Source of the DNA: Pseudomonadota bacterium | GTDB lineage: Bacteria; Desulfobacterota; Desulfobacteria; Desulfobacterales; Desulfolunaceae | Length of the DNA: 64,000 nucleotides | Assembly (NCBI GenBank): GCA_018818835.1 | Contig: JAHIRD010000030.1 | Location: 1-64,000 of the forward strand | Direction: 5' to 3' | Part shown: in pieces, positions 63,274 through 64,000 of the stretch | Layout: each line of letters begins with the position of its first letter | Numbering within the stretch: the first letter of the stretch is position 1 | Notes under the pieces: model-generated | What the model saw: the letters and a program-made list of their open reading frames with translations, nothing else | Database searches by the model: none | What the model was told of the DNA's origin: nothing | Position numbers and translations under genes: made by a program

Positions 63274-64000
63274 TATGTTTCCTCCAGGTAGAGAACCGTC
63301 CCAAAGGGAGGAGAAAATGGGATTTGACCCGGCTCCGGGATCAGCCACAGGGTTTTGGGGTAGGGGCTGAGCATGGGAAGATCATAAATCTGGCCGTCCG
63401 TGATGACGACGAGCATCTCTTTGTGTCTCTTCATGTACCGGTTGAACAAGGGGGCGAAAAAGGTGGTGCCCGAATTGCCGCTCCGGATGTATTTCCAGTC
63501 TCCTTTTCTGTACACATAGGAGGCATGGGCTGTGTTTGAAGATACGAAATGGTCTCCATTTCGCGTGGGGATGAAAAGGGCCTCATCCAGACAGACCAGG
63601 GAGACCCTGAACGTCTTGATCAGGGATTCAACCGCATCAAAGGCTTTTTCGAGTGATTCGGGTCGGGTCACCATGGAGGATGAGACATCCACGGCAACGG
63701 TGATAGCCTTGTGATGAATATAGCTTCTGCCCGGTGTGTAAATTCCATTTGCAAAGAAACGGCGGTTGAATTTGTTGGACGAGGGCTGCCATTCAGACGA
63801 CTGGGAAAAGCGATGGACTATGGTTTTAATTTTCCGGATAACCGGTTTGATTTCAACGGGGCGTAATTGTGTGATGATGGCGCTGATATCTTTGAATAAG
63901 CGGTCGTTCAAAGCCGTGTCATCCTTTTGTGACAGCTGAACCGCTTTGAGCAGGTTGCTTTCAAGTCCCCGTCGGTTCTCATGGTGGTCAAGCATATGGG
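63273..64000 (-). CDS. VWA-like (DUF2201-type) protein, partial
   Basis: The visible 241 codons are the C-terminal part; the frame continues beyond 64000. The MIDAS-type motif AVDVSSSMVTRP (DxSxS), GNSGTTFFAPLFNRYMK and LVVITDGQIYDLP give a von Willebrand A domain, and the ending KTLWLIPEPGQIPFSPPFGT matches the DUF2201 group, whose N-terminal half is a putative metallopeptidase domain and which is usually encoded beside a MoxR AAA+ ATPase. The rest and any ATPase would lie off the window. Its stop overlaps the next start. Confidence 0.82.
   Translation of the reverse strand, partial: HMLDHHENRRGLESNLLKAVQLSQKDDTALNDRLFKDISAIITQLRPVEIKPVIRKIKTIVHRFSQSSEWQPSSNKFNRRFFANGIYTPGRSYIHHKAITVAVDVSSSMVTRPESLEKAFDAVESLIKTFRVSLVCLDEALFIPTRNGDHFVSSNTAHASYVYRKGDWKYIRSGNSGTTFFAPLFNRYMKRHKEMLVVITDGQIYDLPMLSPYPKTLWLIPEPGQIPFSPPFGTVLYLEET

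Overview
The window reads as a chromosomal segment of an anaerobic deltaproteobacterium, most likely a member of the Desulfobacterales (Desulfobacter/Desulfobacula-like). This is inferred from gene content and protein style: a TRAP dicarboxylate-type transporter, a fatty-acid/CoA module, AMP-forming acetyl-CoA synthetase, large multi-domain phosphorelay kinases, a TauE/SafE exporter beside a dikinase-like protein, and many dispersed palindromic repeats. No rRNA, tRNA, CRISPR array or complete transposase is visible.

Layout. 0-1.5 kb: a GxxExxY (PD-(D/E)XK-like) gene embedded in an array of imperfect hairpins. 1.5-8.2 kb: an ExeA-type ATPase fused to an OmpA domain, a DUF1571/LysM lipid- or wall-associated protein and a hybrid histidine kinase. 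8.5-15 kb: a DUF3141/TerB protein, then a TRAP transporter (dctP, dctQ, dctM) with a universal stress protein. 15.6-20.6 kb: enoyl-CoA hydratase, acyl-CoA ligase and thiolase on the minus strand, with a divergent MerR regulator. 21.4-28.3 kb: a MocR-type regulator, purB, a sensorless kinase/NtrC-type regulator pair, a cold-shock protein and a class I aldolase. 28.7-38.4 kb: DarP, a PP2C phosphatase with a Ser/Thr kinase-FGE fusion, an RpfC/RpfG-like pair (hybrid kinase plus HD-GYP regulator), exonuclease I and a small ORF enclosed by 39-bp inverted repeats. 38.4-41.9 kb: a CheY receiver fused to a cytoplasmic NrtA/NasS-like binding domain, and its receiver-less paralogue. 42-50.3 kb: acetyl-CoA synthetase, hemolysin III, an esterase, two CPA2 antiporters and an MscS channel. 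50.7-54 kb: two TetR regulators around an SCP2-glycyl-radical-enzyme fusion that lacks its catalytic half. 54.1-60.1 kb: a TauE operon divergent from a dikinase-like protein. 60.2-64 kb: a YefM/YoeB module with a recognisable operator, an amidohydrolase, a protein built of six 28-residue repeats, and a DUF2201-like VWA protein cut by the window edge.

Functional reading. The ligase, hydratase, thiolase and acetyl-CoA synthetase fit growth by oxidation of fatty acids or acetate, with TRAP uptake of organic acids. Signalling is very dense (two large hybrid kinases, an HD-GYP regulator, a two-component pair, a kinase/phosphatase pair and the receiver-binding-protein fusion).

The most unusual items are: (1) the GxxExxY gene inside a hairpin array; (2) a dispersed element carrying an expandable 20-bp tandem array (about 11 units in one copy, two in the others); (3) the receiver-NasS-like fusion and its solo partner; (4) the truncated glycyl-radical fusion; (5) the 28-residue repeat protein translationally coupled to a VWA protein; and (6) the 356-bp TIR-bounded mini-element with its own ORF. 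All functional statements are inferences from sequence motifs; no database search was run.
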